A stretch of DNA of 17,043 nt, taken from contig NZ_CAJPPN010000049.1 of assembly GCF_905372525.1 (NCBI RefSeq), positions 1-17,043 of the forward strand, read 5' to 3'. The notes beneath the pieces were generated by a model. It did no database searches. It was not told the origin of the DNA and was given only the letters and a program-made list of their open reading frames with translations. Source of the stretch: an uncultured Porphyromonas sp. GTDB lineage: Bacteria > Bacteroidota > Bacteroidia > Bacteroidales > Porphyromonadaceae. The position numbers and the translations under genes were made by a program. How positions within the stretch are numbered: position 1 is the first letter of the stretch; every line of letters starts with the position of its first letter. Of this stretch, positions 6,080 through 15,139 are shown one piece after another.

Positions 6080-6137
6080 AGCGCCCTACGCTCCGCCCAA
6101 GTCCTCGACTTGGCAGAGCGTGGGGCGCTCTCTTTCT
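6080..6137 (+). terminator. Strong terminator after the small acidic gene
   Basis: AGCGCCCTACGCTC (6080-6093) pairs with GAGCGTGGGGCGCT (6116-6129) with one mismatch, and inside it GCCCAAGT pairs with ACTTGGC. The long stem is followed by the pyrimidine run CTCTTTCTCC. It separates the fimbrillin-like unit from the protease/SusCD cluster. Confidence 0.85.
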
Positions 6138-6372
6138 CCACACGTCGCCTTAGGTCATCCCCCGCTGTACTCAGAGCCGAGAATGTAGGCCAGAATGTCT
6201 AGTGGGGTGTGCATATAGGGTCGTATGGGGAAAATGTGTATATTTGGGGTCGATGTGATCACAGCAGTACGAGGGTATCCTATGCCCCCTGAGTGACCCA
6301 TGCTCGGACGAAGTCGGGGGGAGAAGCGGTACCCAAGATGCTACCCCTACCCAACCTCATACTCTAAGAGTG
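6138..6372 (+). promoter_or_regulatory. Upstream region of the protease/SusCD cluster
   Basis: No gene is seen here. TATATTTG (6239-6246) exactly matches TAnnTTTG and is the best promoter candidate, giving a leader of about 120 nt before the M16 protease. GTGATCAC (6256-6263) is a perfect 8-bp palindrome just after it and could bind a regulator. I find no convincing -33 element and no sigma or regulator gene nearby. Confidence 0.35.
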
Positions 6373-9243
6373 ATGATGATAACGAACCACAGCTCCTCCT
6401 GGAGGAAGCTCTTATTAGCTGGAACGCTCGGTGCGCTGGGCTACCTCACCGTCCCCCTCGGGGCACAGGTGTCCACCCTACGCACCGGTAAGCTCCCCAA
6501 CGGACTAACCTACTACATCAGCCGTGACGCTGGTGCCTCGGTCGGCACAGCGAACTTCTACCTCCTACAGAACGTAGGAGCCCTGCTGGAGAACGACCAG
6601 CAGAACGGGCTAGCCCACTACCTCGAGCACATGGCCTTCAACGCCACTCGACACTTCCCCACAGGCGTCATGACCTACCTCCGACAGCGTGGCCTCTACG
6701 GCTTCGACGCCCGCACGGGACAGGACGAGACCCGCTACAGCGTCTTGGATGTACCCACTGACGCCCCTCAGCTCACCGACTCGGTACTGCTCATCCTGCA
6801 CGACTGGTGTGGTGGGGTAAGCATTACCCAGCGGGATACGGACAAGGAGCGGGGCATCATCATCGAGGAGTGGCGTAGCCGCAATAGCCTACAGAAGCGC
6901 CTCAGCGATGCGATCGCCCCAGCGGTGTACAATGACTCGCAGTACGCTCGGCGCAACGTCATCGGCTCGCTCGACGTCCTACGCACCTTCACCTACCGGG
7001 ACATCCAGGCCTTCTACAAGACGTGGTATCGCCCCGACCTGCAGTGTGTGATCATCGTCGGGGACATCGACCCCGTGGCCTACGAGGCCAAGGTCAAGAA
7101 GCTCTTCGGCACACTGCCTGCGAGCAAGAAGGCGCCGGCACGTCCTACCTTCACGATCGAGGACAATGCCACCCCCCGCTACTACAAGTTCGTCGATAAG
7201 GAGAACCAATACCCCTCCTTCGGTCTCTACCAGCGGGTGGCGACGCCCACGGATCGGAGTGCCGAGGAGCGCCGTCGGGACTACCTGCTCGGTCAGCTCT
7301 TCAATCGCCTCTCCCCGATGCTCTATGCCCGCCTACGCAATCGGGGCGTGGAGGGCTTCATCGCCGCCTCGGTGAGCTACAGTCCGCTGGTGCGTGGCTA
7401 CGGCCAGTTCGCCTGGGATGTCGTGCCCTACCCCGGTCACGAGGAGCAGGCGCTCAAGCAGGTGATCTACAGCCGTGCGCAGGAGGCCATCTTGGGCTTC
7501 GACAAGGTGGACTTCGACACCGAGAAGCAGAAGCTCTACGACGAGATGAAGGAGGTGCTCTCGGACAAGCAGACCCTAGGGACACCGGACAACTTCATGG
7601 ACATCTACCGCAACAACTACCTCTACGGCACCCCGATGAAGGACTTCAGGGAGCAGATCGAGGAGCAGCTGGAGACACTCGTCGAGCTGGAGAGTGAGGA
7701 CCTCAGGCAGTGGGTGAAGGCCGCCTATTCGGGCAATAAGAACCTCGCCTTCATTACCTACCAAGCCTCGGAGAGCGAGCCCACGATCAGCCCTCAGACC
7801 TTCGAGTCCATCCTAGAGAAGTACAGCGATATAGATGCCACCCGCCCGCAGGTGACTGAGGAGGCACCGATCACGAAGCTCATCGACTTCACCCTACCCA
7901 CGGGCAAGATCGTCTCCGAGAAGAAGATCCCCGGCCTCGGGGCTACGGAGTGGCGCCTCTCCAATGGGATGCGTGTCCTCTACAAGCACCTACCCGAGGA
8001 GCTCCGGGGTGAGGTCTTCTTCCTCGCTTCTGCACCCGGTGGGCAGTCCCTCGTAGCGCCCAAGGATCTAGCGAGCTTCAGCGCCATGCAGAGCATGATC
8101 ATGCAGTCTGGGCTCTATAAGTACAACCGCAATCAGCTCGCCACCTGGCTCCGTGGCCGTCCCCTCGACGTGAGCCTCACGATCAACCAGTATATGGACG
8201 GGATGCAGGCACGCAACAAGGTGGACGGAGCCGATGACCTCTTCAGCTACCTCTACCTCGTGCTACAGAAGCAGCGCTTCGACGAGCCCATCTTCGCCAA
8301 GTGGCTCCAGCGCAAGCGGTACATCTACGCCTCCACCCCACGGGTTGGTCAGGCGGCTATCGACCAGCAGGTACGTGAGCTCCTGAACCCCATCACGGAG
8401 TCCAATCCCCGTGAGGATGATGCCTTCTACAGCCAGATGCGCTATACCGACCTAGAGCGTCTCTATAGGGAGCACTTCGGCGACGCCTCGCAGTTCACCG
8501 CCTGTCTCCTAGGGGATCTCTCCGAGGCCGAGGCTCGACGTCTGGTCACAACCTACCTAGCGGCTCTGCCGGGCGACCCCAAGGCTCCCCGCCACACCTA
8601 CCGAGTCGTCGATCACAGCTCCCCCGAGCGGGTCATCGAGCGCACCTTCGAGGCCGACCTCTCGGGTGATGTGGGTGAGGTCGAGCTCTCCTTCCTAGGC
8701 GGTGAGAAGCTCTCCGACCGGGAGAGCCTAGCCCTATCCCTGCTGGAGGTCGTGCTACAGAACCGCCTCTTCGACGAGCTCCGTGAGCGTGATCAGGCTA
8801 CCTATAGTGTCGCAGTGAATACGAGCTATACGGCAGAGCCTATCGCCACGACCAGCCTCTCCATCCACTTCAGCACCGCCCGAGACAAGGCCGACCAGCT
8901 CAAGGCTCGTACCTACGAGATCCTTCGCTCCATGGCCGCAGGGGGGATTACACAGGATGAGTTCAAGAAGGTACACGTCCCGCTCACTCTCGACGAGGCC
9001 GAGCGGGAGAAGCAGGCAGGGGACAAGATCGACCTCGGGGTCTGGATCGCCCTCCTGAATAGCTATGCCGAGACGGGCAAAGTACCCGACCTAGGGGTCG
9101 GGAAGCGCAAGGACGAGGTGAGCATCGCCGACATCACCGTCAGCGACCTCTCCGCCCTCCTCAGGAAGCTCCTCGAGCAGGGTAAGCGTCGTGACATCGT
9201 CGTCAAGAGCCTTGCCCCAGAGGATAGGAAGTGGGAGCACTAA
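6373..9243 (+). CDS. Secreted M16 family zinc protease (PqqL-like)
   Basis: This 956-residue protein is a metalloprotease of the pitrilysin/M16 family, PqqL-like in length. Zinc ligands are visible: HYLEH (H82, E85, H86) is the inverted HxxEH motif, and ERGIIIEEW about 80 residues on supplies the third ligand, most likely E166. A signal peptide precedes TLRTGKLPNGLTYYI, the usual start of the first domain; no lipobox is seen, so the periplasm is likely. Two tandem M16 halves follow, with linker near residue 500; the second half starts GLGATEWRLSNGMRVLYKH and lacks the zinc motif, as normal. The frame also has GTG at 6370, but ATG 6373 (or 6376) is more probable. It leads the cluster, 127 bp before the SusC-like gene, and probably degrades peptides brought in by that transporter. 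Confidence 0.93.
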   Translation: MMITNHSSSWRKLLLAGTLGALGYLTVPLGAQVSTLRTGKLPNGLTYYISRDAGASVGTANFYLLQNVGALLENDQQNGLAHYLEHMAFNATRHFPTGVMTYLRQRGLYGFDARTGQDETRYSVLDVPTDAPQLTDSVLLILHDWCGGVSITQRDTDKERGIIIEEWRSRNSLQKRLSDAIAPAVYNDSQYARRNVIGSLDVLRTFTYRDIQAFYKTWYRPDLQCVIIVGDIDPVAYEAKVKKLFGTLPASKKAPARPTFTIEDNATPRYYKFVDKENQYPSFGLYQRVATPTDRSAEERRRDYLLGQLFNRLSPMLYARLRNRGVEGFIAASVSYSPLVRGYGQFAWDVVPYPGHEEQALKQVIYSRAQEAILGFDKVDFDTEKQKLYDEMKEVLSDKQTLGTPDNFMDIYRNNYLYGTPMKDFREQIEEQLETLVELESEDLRQWVKAAYSGNKNLAFITYQASESEPTISPQTFESILEKYSDIDATRPQVTEEAPITKLIDFTLPTGKIVSEKKIPGLGATEWRLSNGMRVLYKHLPEELRGEVFFLASAPGGQSLVAPKDLASFSAMQSMIMQSGLYKYNRNQLATWLRGRPLDVSLTINQYMDGMQARNKVDGADDLFSYLYLVLQKQRFDEPIFAKWLQRKRYIYASTPRVGQAAIDQQVRELLNPITESNPREDDAFYSQMRYTDLERLYREHFGDASQFTACLLGDLSEAEARRLVTTYLAALPGDPKAPRHTYRVVDHSSPERVIERTFEADLSGDVGEVELSFLGGEKLSDRESLALSLLEVVLQNRLFDELRERDQATYSVAVNTSYTAEPIATTSLSIHFSTARDKADQLKARTYEILRSMAAGGITQDEFKKVHVPLTLDEAEREKQAGDKIDLGVWIALLNSYAETGKVPDLGVGKRKDEVSIADITVSDLSALLRKLLEQGKRRDIVVKSLAPEDRKWEH

Positions 9244-9276
9244 CGAGCTCCCCCCTCCCCCTCCATTATATATAGA

Positions 9277-9321
9277 GAGAGGGCGGGCGACAGCCCCGCC
9301 GTGGGCTCCCCCCGCCCTCTC
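9277..9321 (+). other. Nested hairpin between protease and SusC-like gene
   Basis: GAGAGGGCGGG (9277-9287) pairs exactly with CCCGCCCTCTC (9311-9321), and inside it AGCCC (9292-9296) pairs with GGGCT (9303-9307). No T run follows, so it is not a typical terminator. In the only sizeable gap of the cluster, it could limit readthrough or protect the 3' part of a processed mRNA. Confidence 0.5.
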
Positions 9322-9370
9322 CCTACCAAGAGCAGACATAGGAACAACGTCACATCTACAACTACCACAT

Positions 9371-12300
9371 ATGAGACCACGCAAGGGTACACATGCTCTG
9401 CTGGCGAGCCTCGCTCTGGGTGCACTCACCCTAGGGATCGCTCTGCCCGAGAGCGCACAAGCACAGGGACCTACACAGACGATCACCGTGTCGTTCAAGG
9501 ACAAGGAGATCGCCTCCATCCTCGACTTCATCGCCACACGCACCGGCTACAAGATCACCTACGAGCCCGAGGTGCGCACCGGGGGCTACAAGGCCACCGT
9601 CTCCTTCGACGAAGTGAGCCCCGAGAAGGCTGTCGAAGGGATCCTCCGGGGTACGCCCTTCCTCTATAGTGTCGAGGGGCGCACGATCCGCATCTTCCGC
9701 CCCCAGCAGCAGACGGCCACCAAGGCGCAGGTGACTGGGGTCGTCCGAGATCAGGACGGCCAGCCCGTCTCGGGCGCCAACGTCCGTATCCAGGGCACGC
9801 AGCTCGGGGCACAGACGAGCGTCCAGGGTCAGTTCGTCATCCATACCGACAAGGCTAGTGGCCAGCTCCACGTCACCTGCGTCGGCTACACCGCGGCGAC
9901 CCTCCCCTTCACTCAGGGCACCCCCGTGACGATCACGATCCGCGAGGACGTCAAGAGCCTCGGCTCGGTGACCGTCATCGCCTACGGTAAGCGCAATACC
10001 CGTGAGCTGACGGGTGCGATATCCTCCATCAAGGCTGACCAGCTCAAGGATGCCCCCGCCCCCTCCATCGAGGGGCTCCTACAGGGACAGCTCTCGGGGC
10101 TACAGGTCACCTCGCAGTCAGGTGCCCCAGGCGGTGGAGGTAATGCCATCTCCATCCGAGGGATCAGTTCGCTCAATACTCAGGGAGTCAACGACGGGAG
10201 CCCTCTCTTCGTCATCGACGGTGTCCCCCTCTCCAAGGCACCCGTAGCGGGCGGGATCAATGCCCTAGCTGGGCTTGACCCCTCGACCATCGAGTCCGTG
10301 GAGGTGCTCAAGGATGCCGCCTCGGCCTCGCTCTACGGCTCTCGTTCGGGGAATGGGGTCATCCTCATCACGACGAAGAAGGGGAAGAGTGGCAAGGCTG
10401 AGTTCGGGATCAACTTCTCCCAGTCCATCTCCTACCTCCCCGCTACCCCGCTCCAGATGCGTGGGCATGGGGAGCGTCTGGCACACCTGATGCTGGCTCG
10501 GTCTCAGCGGGTCGGGCACTACGACTGGCGTACCGACCGGGCGACTGTCCCCAATAGCTATGCCGGTACCTACGGCTGGGGCCCCTCCAACGACGGTGCC
10601 TACGACTACTTCTGGGCTAACGGGAATGTCCTGCCCCGCGAGCAACTCCCTCCTGCCTCCATCCAGGACTCGCTGAATACCTTCTATAATAATAGTACGA
10701 ACTGGTGGAAGTACATCTTCCAGGTCGGGCATGTCACCAATGGCGACCTCTACGCCTCGGGCGGGAACGAGAATGTCCGCTACCTAGTCAGTGGGGGCAT
10801 CTACGACGAGCGTGGGATACAGATCAACTCAGGCTTCCGCCGTGCGACCTTCCTCTCGAACCTCGACCTGCGCCTGACTCCGAAGCTCAATGCCTTCACC
10901 CGTCTGAACCTCGCCTACAACAATCAGAGTGCGGCCGACGGAGCCCACGCCCAAGGTCTAGGTGTAGACCCCAAGGAGGCTCCGACCGTCTTCCCAGGCC
11001 GAGGCTCCGAAGCCGAGCGTGCTGCCCTACAACGTATTCGTGACATCAAGGCGCGTAATACAATGTTCAATGCTCGTCTCTCCATAGGAGCAGACTACGA
11101 GTTCATCCGTGGACTGAAGTTTAATACCTCTGTCTCTGCAGATGCTTACTTCGGGCAGAACCACATCTTCAAGCCCTCTTACCTCAACTACAATAGCCTC
11201 TCCTCTGTCGAGGCCTCTCGCTCTATGATGGCGATGATCCAGTGGGAGAACCTCCTCTCCTACCGCTTCAGCCTACAGCAGCACAACTTCGACCTGCTGG
11301 CCGGGACGACCTACACCTATGACCTCATCGAGAAGATCGCTGGGCAGGCTCAGGGTGGCCCCACGAACCTCATCCACGAGATCGGCGAGGGCTGGCCTAA
11401 GACCCGCACGGTGGAGGGCCGAGTAGAGTCGCTGCAGAACGTGACCACCGACCGTCAGGACCAGGCTATGCTGAGCTATCTAGGACGTGTGGCCTACAAC
11501 TACAAGCGTCGCTACATGCTCGATGCCTCCATCCGCTTCGACGGCTCCTCGGTCTTCGGCCGGGATGTCCGCTGGGCTGCCTTCCCCTCCCTCGGGCTGG
11601 CGTGGTCGTTCAGCGAAGAGCCCTTCATGAAGGATCTCTGGTGGCTGAGCTTCGGGAAGCTCCGTGCCTCCTGGGGTAAGTCGGGACAGAAGTTCCAGGA
11701 GGCCTACCTCGCCCACGGGCTCATGGAGGAGAGCAATACCCACCTAGGAGAGCCTGGGCTCATCCCCAGCTCCATGGCCAATAGCCACCTGACCTGGGAG
11801 AAGAGCGACCAGTATGACCTAGGGCTGGATGTGGATCTCTTCAATAGCCGCTTCAAGGTCAAGCTCGACTACTACTACAAGTACTCCTACGACCTGCTCG
11901 TGCAGGTACCCACCCCAGGGAACTTCTTCCTCTCCAAGAAGACCTGGGTGAACTCCTCCTCCATCTCCAACGAAGGGCTCGAGCTCGACCTCTCGGCGGA
12001 TCTGATGAAGCGCAAGGACTTCTCCTGGAGCCTACGCTACAATATCGCCCGCAACTGGAACCTCTTCCGCTCCTCCTACGACGGTACCGACCTCGACGAC
12101 AAGGTCATCGGTCGTCCGACCTACGGGATCTATACCTACAAGGATGAGGGCATCGTACAGCGTGAGGAGGACATCCCCCACTACTACAACCAGCTCGGAG
12201 CACGCACCCCACTCTTCTTCCAGAATGAGAACTATCCCCTGCGCGTCGGCGGACGCAAGATCAAGGATCAGAATGGTGACGGACGTATCGACGCCAAGGA

Positions 12301-12832
12301 TACCTACTATGCTGGGAGTGCACTGCCCCTAGCCTATGGGGGGATCACGAACCAGCTCACCTACAAGGGGGTCACGCTGAGCGTCCTATTCACCTACACC
12401 CTCGGGCGCAAGATGATGAATATGGTGGCCAATAGCGCCTTTAGCTTCAACCAGAAGTTCGGCCCCATCATGAACGACTTCAACAAGGCCTCCATCTGGC
12501 AGAAGCCCGGAGACCGGACGAAGTACCCCGCTATCACCTTCGCCGATGCAGGCTATATCGGTCAGTACGATGGCGACATCGATAGCAATATCGAGACGGT
12601 GAGCTACCTGCGTCTCAAGCAGCTCTCCCTCTCCTACAGCCTGCCCCAGTCGTGGTACAAGCGGCTACACCTCAAGGACGTGCGCCTCTACCTCTCCGGT
12701 GAGAACCTCCTACTGCTGACGAACTACTCTGGCCTCGACCCCGAGATCGTCAATCCCTACACGGGCAAGGATACCGGAGAGATGTATCCCCTGAGCCGTA
12801 AGTTTACCCTCGGCCTCAACCTCAAGTTTTAG
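9371..12832 (+). CDS. SusC/RagA family TonB-dependent transporter with STN domain
   Basis: This 1153-residue outer-membrane transporter imports a large ligand using TonB energy and pairs with the SusD-like lipoprotein 8 bp downstream. Domains in order: signal peptide 1-32 (cleaved after AQA); STN domain about 36-110 (TITVSFKDKEIASILDF onward); carboxypeptidase-regulatory-like fold about 120-195 (VTGVVRDQDGQPVSGANVRI); a TonB-box-like SVTVIAYG (199-206); plug about 208-340 with SIRGISSLN and the SusC hallmark SIEGLLQGQLSGLQV; then a beta barrel ending LGLNLKF. The frame is open from an ATG at 9191, but that lies inside the protease gene and yields a Pro-rich leader; ATG 9371 gives a proper signal peptide. 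STN domains usually signal to an anti-sigma factor, yet none is encoded here. Substrate unknown; the neighbouring protease favours peptides. Confidence 0.95.
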   Translation: MRPRKGTHALLASLALGALTLGIALPESAQAQGPTQTITVSFKDKEIASILDFIATRTGYKITYEPEVRTGGYKATVSFDEVSPEKAVEGILRGTPFLYSVEGRTIRIFRPQQQTATKAQVTGVVRDQDGQPVSGANVRIQGTQLGAQTSVQGQFVIHTDKASGQLHVTCVGYTAATLPFTQGTPVTITIREDVKSLGSVTVIAYGKRNTRELTGAISSIKADQLKDAPAPSIEGLLQGQLSGLQVTSQSGAPGGGGNAISIRGISSLNTQGVNDGSPLFVIDGVPLSKAPVAGGINALAGLDPSTIESVEVLKDAASASLYGSRSGNGVILITTKKGKSGKAEFGINFSQSISYLPATPLQMRGHGERLAHLMLARSQRVGHYDWRTDRATVPNSYAGTYGWGPSNDGAYDYFWANGNVLPREQLPPASIQDSLNTFYNNSTNWWKYIFQVGHVTNGDLYASGGNENVRYLVSGGIYDERGIQINSGFRRATFLSNLDLRLTPKLNAFTRLNLAYNNQSAADGAHAQGLGVDPKEAPTVFPGRGSEAERAALQRIRDIKARNTMFNARLSIGADYEFIRGLKFNTSVSADAYFGQNHIFKPSYLNYNSLSSVEASRSMMAMIQWENLLSYRFSLQQHNFDLLAGTTYTYDLIEKIAGQAQGGPTNLIHEIGEGWPKTRTVEGRVESLQNVTTDRQDQAMLSYLGRVAYNYKRRYMLDASIRFDGSSVFGRDVRWAAFPSLGLAWSFSEEPFMKDLWWLSFGKLRASWGKSGQKFQEAYLAHGLMEESNTHLGEPGLIPSSMANSHLTWEKSDQYDLGLDVDLFNSRFKVKLDYYYKYSYDLLVQVPTPGNFFLSKKTWVNSSSISNEGLELDLSADLMKRKDFSWSLRYNIARNWNLFRSSYDGTDLDDKVIGRPTYGIYTYKDEGIVQREEDIPHYYNQLGARTPLFFQNENYPLRVGGRKIKDQNGDGRIDAKDTYYAGSALPLAYGGITNQLTYKGVTLSVLFTYTLGRKMMNMVANSAFSFNQKFGPIMNDFNKASIWQKPGDRTKYPAITFADAGYIGQYDGDIDSNIETVSYLRLKQLSLSYSLPQSWYKRLHLKDVRLYLSGENLLLLTNYSGLDPEIVNPYTGKDTGEMYPLSRKFTLGLNLKF

Positions 12833-12840
12833 TCACAGCG

Positions 12841-14385
12841 ATGAGATACTTCATATCCTGCCTGGCTCTATCGCTCCTAGCGACAGCCTGCAACCTCGAC
12901 TATACCCCTACGAACTCGATCACCTACAGCAATGCCTTCAGTAGGGAGAGCGAGCTCAATGCCACCACGGTGTCCATACACTTCTACCTGAACAACTGTC
13001 TGGAGTCCTCCAGCATCCTCACTCAGGTGGGACTAATCGCCGACGAGACGGCCTCCTCGGACGAGCTACGAGAGTGGAACCCACGTACGGTCATCGGGGG
13101 CAACTACGACTGGAAGCCTCTGTATAACCTGATCTTCGAGGCTAACCTCCTGCTGGAGAATATCGGCCGTACTCAGGGACTGACCGATGAGCGCCGAGCC
13201 TACCATGTCGGGCAGGCTCAGTTCGCCCTAGGCTTTGCCTACTTCACGCTCTCCCGAGCCTTCGGTCTGGCCGTTATCCCCGAGAGCACCTCGGCGATCC
13301 GTCAGTATCCCCTCTCCTCGATGCTCCAGGTCATCGACAAGGCGATCTACCACGCTGAGCAGGCCTACAGCATCCTGCCGACCTACGACAAGCTCCGCAA
13401 CCTCAGCGGGGCAGCCGTCTCCAGCAAGCAGTTTGCCTCCAAGGGCAACTCCGCAGCTCTGCTGGCGCACCTCTATGCCTGGAAGGGGAGCATGATCGAG
13501 CTCTACGGACTCTCTGGTGCGAGTGCACAGGAGGCCTACCGCAAGAGCGTCGACTACGCCTCTGTCCTCATCAATGGTCAGGCGGGTAGCTACTCGCTCC
13601 TCTCCAGCCCCGAGGAGCTATGCAAGCGCCTCTCCGATCCTGCGGCGGACAACCCCGAGGAGATCTTCAGCCTCGTCTACGACAAGACCCGTAGCAACAA
13701 CTCCGTCTCGCACAATGAGGTCGCAGCCCTCTACTGCACCTGGCCTGTCGATAAGACCCTATCGCAAGGGGATATCACCAATGCCCCCTTCCGTCTGCTC
13801 GCCTCTACCGTACGCAGCCTCTACCCAGATGCAGGCGACGCGCGACGCACGGCCTTCTTCTACGAGGCCGACCAGACGCACGAGGTGGCGGGCAAGGACT
13901 ATGCGATCCCCTACAAGTTCCGCAACGCCATCTTCGTCAACGACGCCAGCAGCTCCTCGGGGCTGAGCTTCGTCAGCATAGATGCGAACTACGTCTACTG
14001 GCGTCTAGCGGACATCTACCTCCTGCGTGCCGAGTGCTATGCTAAGCTCGGTGAGACCGGGAGTGCTACCTCAGACCTCAATAGGATCCGCCAGCGTGCA
14101 GGTGCTACCGACTACCCTGCTCCAGGCGAGAGCGACCTCAAGGAGGCTATCTTCCACGAGCGTGAGCGTGAGTTCCTCCTGGAGAACGATAGCCGCTACT
14201 ACGATATCCTGCGCAACGGCTATCAGGCGACGAAGCTACAGGGCAAGTTCCAGCAGCTTACCGCCACGGATATTGCCCGAGGAGCACTCAACCTACCTAT
14301 CCCGCAGGCAGCCTTCCAGGACAAGACGGGCAAGATCATCAATGGCTCCATCCTCCAGCGTAAGTACTGGGTCTCTTACTTCTAG
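12841..14385 (+). CDS. SusD/RagB family surface lipoprotein
   Basis: This 514-residue protein is the substrate-binding lid of the SusC-like transporter. The N-terminus has a hydrophobic signal ending LLATAC with lipidated Cys17, followed by NLDYTPTNSITYSNAF, the typical SusD/RagB opening. The C-terminal part shows family features: YWRLADIYLLRAECYAKLG with SDLNRIRQRAGA, a TPR-like helix pair, and EAIFHERERE followed by an acidic, Tyr-rich stretch ending ILRNGY. Length is in the family's usual range. The gene starts 8 bp after the SusC-like stop, so translation is probably coupled. In SusCD systems this protein sits on top of the barrel and closes over bound ligand. Nothing in the sequence fixes the ligand; RagB-type relatives bind oligopeptides. 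Confidence 0.95.
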   Translation: MRYFISCLALSLLATACNLDYTPTNSITYSNAFSRESELNATTVSIHFYLNNCLESSSILTQVGLIADETASSDELREWNPRTVIGGNYDWKPLYNLIFEANLLLENIGRTQGLTDERRAYHVGQAQFALGFAYFTLSRAFGLAVIPESTSAIRQYPLSSMLQVIDKAIYHAEQAYSILPTYDKLRNLSGAAVSSKQFASKGNSAALLAHLYAWKGSMIELYGLSGASAQEAYRKSVDYASVLINGQAGSYSLLSSPEELCKRLSDPAADNPEEIFSLVYDKTRSNNSVSHNEVAALYCTWPVDKTLSQGDITNAPFRLLASTVRSLYPDAGDARRTAFFYEADQTHEVAGKDYAIPYKFRNAIFVNDASSSSGLSFVSIDANYVYWRLADIYLLRAECYAKLGETGSATSDLNRIRQRAGATDYPAPGESDLKEAIFHEREREFLLENDSRYYDILRNGYQATKLQGKFQQLTATDIARGALNLPIPQAAFQDKTGKIINGSILQRKYWVSYF

Positions 14386-14411
14386 GTCTCACCTCTTAGC
14401 TACGTATACGT

Positions 14412-15122
14412 ATGACTATTCACCTCAGACGCCTCAGCGCCCTACTCCTCGTGGGGACTATGCTCCTGCTGAGTGCGTGCACCAAATATAACTTTGTCGA
14501 GACGGGTCTAGCCCAGCGGGAGTACCCGGGGAGTATGTGGGCCTACTTCGAGTCCCACCCCTATGACTGGAGCATGCTGGTACGCATCTCCAAGCGACTC
14601 GGTCTGCAGTCCACCTTCGAGGGCTCGGGCACCTATGGGTCGCAGATCACCTGCTTCGGGATCACGAACCACAGCTGGCGTCGTTACCTGCTCAAGCAGT
14701 ACGCCGATGAGGTCACCAACAATGGGGGGGACGGAGAGGCCGAGGCTCAGCGCCTCACCGACGATCAGATCCTCGGCCTACTGGATCAGCTGGATGCGAC
14801 CAAGGCCAAGGAGTTTATCCTCAATGGGATCATCCCCAGCGAAGCGATCCCCCTGGAGAGCTTCATCCCGGGGCGTGCCTCCACGAACAGCAGTAACCCG
14901 ATCGGCACGGGGGGCAAGACCTACACGATGGCCTCGGGCAAGCAGCTATGGATCTACTCCTTCCGCACGGCCTTCAATAGCGTCCCCGGTACGGGCCCTG
15001 AGCAGCTCTTCCTCGTCTCAGCCTCTACGCAGGTCACGAGCTTCGTCGCCTCGCACAACATCCGTACCCAGACGGGTATCGTCCACTCCCTGCAGTACAA
15101 CTTCCGTCCTACAGACTTCTAA
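14412..15122 (+). CDS. FAS1 (fasciclin)-like lipoprotein
   Basis: This 236-residue lipoprotein has the signal MTIHLRRLSALLLVGTMLLL with lipobox LSAC and lipidated Cys23. Residues 35-236 resemble one diverged FAS1/fasciclin domain: MWAYFESHPYDWSMLVRISK (start helix), FEGSGTYGSQITCFGITNHS in place of the usual TVFAPTN segment, LTDDQILGLL and FILNGIIPSE as in the central helix and strand, YTMASGKQLWIYS, and the closing NIRTQTGIVHSLQYNF, which matches the FAS1 ending NGxVHxID in form. The call rests on pattern, not alignment. It starts 26 bp after susD and takes the place where SusE/SusF-like binding proteins usually lie, so a surface ligand-binding or adhesion role is likely. Confidence 0.65.
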   Translation: MTIHLRRLSALLLVGTMLLLSACTKYNFVETGLAQREYPGSMWAYFESHPYDWSMLVRISKRLGLQSTFEGSGTYGSQITCFGITNHSWRRYLLKQYADEVTNNGGDGEAEAQRLTDDQILGLLDQLDATKAKEFILNGIIPSEAIPLESFIPGRASTNSSNPIGTGGKTYTMASGKQLWIYSFRTAFNSVPGTGPEQLFLVSASTQVTSFVASHNIRTQTGIVHSLQYNFRPTDF

Positions 15123-15139
15123 ATCTCCCTTAGATACCT

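Noticed and set aside
9191..9370. Longer start of the SusC-like protein at ATG 9191
   Set aside because: The added 60 residues overlap the protease gene, run through the intergenic hairpin and are Pro-rich. ATG 9371 starts a proper signal peptide.
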